Source of the DNA: Stutzerimonas xanthomarina
Lineage (GTDB): Bacteria > Pseudomonadota > Gammaproteobacteria > Pseudomonadales > Pseudomonadaceae
Direction of reading: 5' to 3'
Assembly (NCBI RefSeq): GCF_003935375.1
Contig: NZ_RHQM01000004.1
Coordinates: 248,001 to 312,000, forward strand
Length of the DNA stretch: 64,000 nucleotides
Positions within the stretch are counted from its first letter, which is position 1. Every line of letters begins with the position of its first letter. The notes under the pieces are model-generated. The model was not told the DNA's origin, searched no databases, and saw nothing but the letters and a program-made list of their open reading frames with translations. This document shows positions 63,881-64,000 of the stretch, piece after piece. Made by a program: the position numbers and the translations under genes.

Positions 63881-64000
63881 TTACCTGACCTGCCGGAACG
63901 AATCGGCGCTGCGGCGCAGCTCGTCGAGCCAGACCTGATCGTCGATCACCTGCGGGCGCACCAGGATGACCAGCTCGGTCTGCTCGAGCGATTTGCGTTG
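63881..64000 (-). CDS. mshL: MSHA secretin MshL, C-terminal 39 residues (cut by the window edge)
   Basis: The reading frame is open from base 64000 to a TAA at 63881-63883. The fragment QRKSLEQTELVILVRPQVI is the end of the secretin beta-barrel domain (conserved E-L-V-I-L-V-R-P), which forms the outer-membrane pore for the pilus. The rest of the protein lies beyond the window. Position before mshM agrees with the known msh order. Confidence 0.88.
   Translation of the reverse strand, partial: QRKSLEQTELVILVRPQVIDDQVWLDELRRSADSFRQVR

Overview
The window is high-GC gammaproteobacterial chromosome, most likely Stutzerimonas/Pseudomonas stutzeri. This rests on recognised families and gene order, not on a database search. 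The run fadD1-fadD2-phaJ1 ... alkB ... rapA follows the Pseudomonas aeruginosa order as I remember it. A secreted pullulanase, a CcoM subunit of cbb3 oxidase, a PaAP-type aminopeptidase and an MSHA pilus locus fit an environmental, denitrifying, starch-using pseudomonad. I saw no tRNA, rRNA, CRISPR, prophage or IS element.

Layout. 1-5.1 kb: end of a FAD-dependent protein, a SpoU/TrmH RNA methyltransferase, then a eukaryotic-like signalling module (PP2C phosphatase, transmembrane Ser/Thr kinase, tandem-FHA membrane protein). 5.1-13 kb (minus strand): two-TM ion channel, RarD-type transporter, HrpA helicase carrying an unusual insertion, and secreted aminopeptidase PaAP. 13.3-16.9 kb: two tandem paralogous chemoreceptors of identical length. 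17-21.4 kb: two acyl-CoA synthetases and the PhaJ1 enoyl-CoA hydratase, linking fatty-acid activation to polyhydroxyalkanoate precursors. 21.6-24.7 kb: pullulanase. 24.8-25.05 kb: the tiny ccoM gene with two ANR/FNR-type boxes upstream. 25.1-31.7 kb: a small basic protein, AlkB-like dioxygenase, a short unknown protein, RapA, a REP-like repeat region, a CHAD protein and an Hsp70-like protein. 31.8-35 kb: glyoxylate-branch genes (glxR, hyi) and an MFS transporter. 35.2-36.3 kb: undecaprenyl-diphosphate phosphatase and a small unknown ORF. 36.5-39.9 kb: a four-gene ABC importer of the putative selenate type. 40-43.2 kb: an uncharacterised CHASE2 / small secreted protein / M48 metalloprotease lipoprotein operon. 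43.2-48.8 kb: a DUF2288 protein and the complete braCDEFG branched-chain amino-acid importer. 48.9-50.7 kb: dienelactone hydrolase, a zinc-ribbon protein and a META-domain lipoprotein. 50.7-51 kb: a gene-free gap with a sigma54-like promoter followed by a structured segment and a strong terminator, i.e. a candidate small RNA. 51 kb to the end (minus strand): the MSHA pilus cluster mshL(partial)-M-N-E-G-B-A-C-D-O-P-Q, ending in a very large MshQ-like protein with a beta-solenoid-like N-terminal part and an L-type-lectin-like domain.

The least described items are the sigma54/sRNA candidate, the lectin-bearing MshQ, the CHASE2-M48 operon, the in-frame repeat-like insertion in hrpA, and the PP2C-kinase-FHA module without visible type VI secretion genes. 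Start codons were chosen by ribosome-binding-site spacing and family alignment. All family assignments are from memory of motifs.
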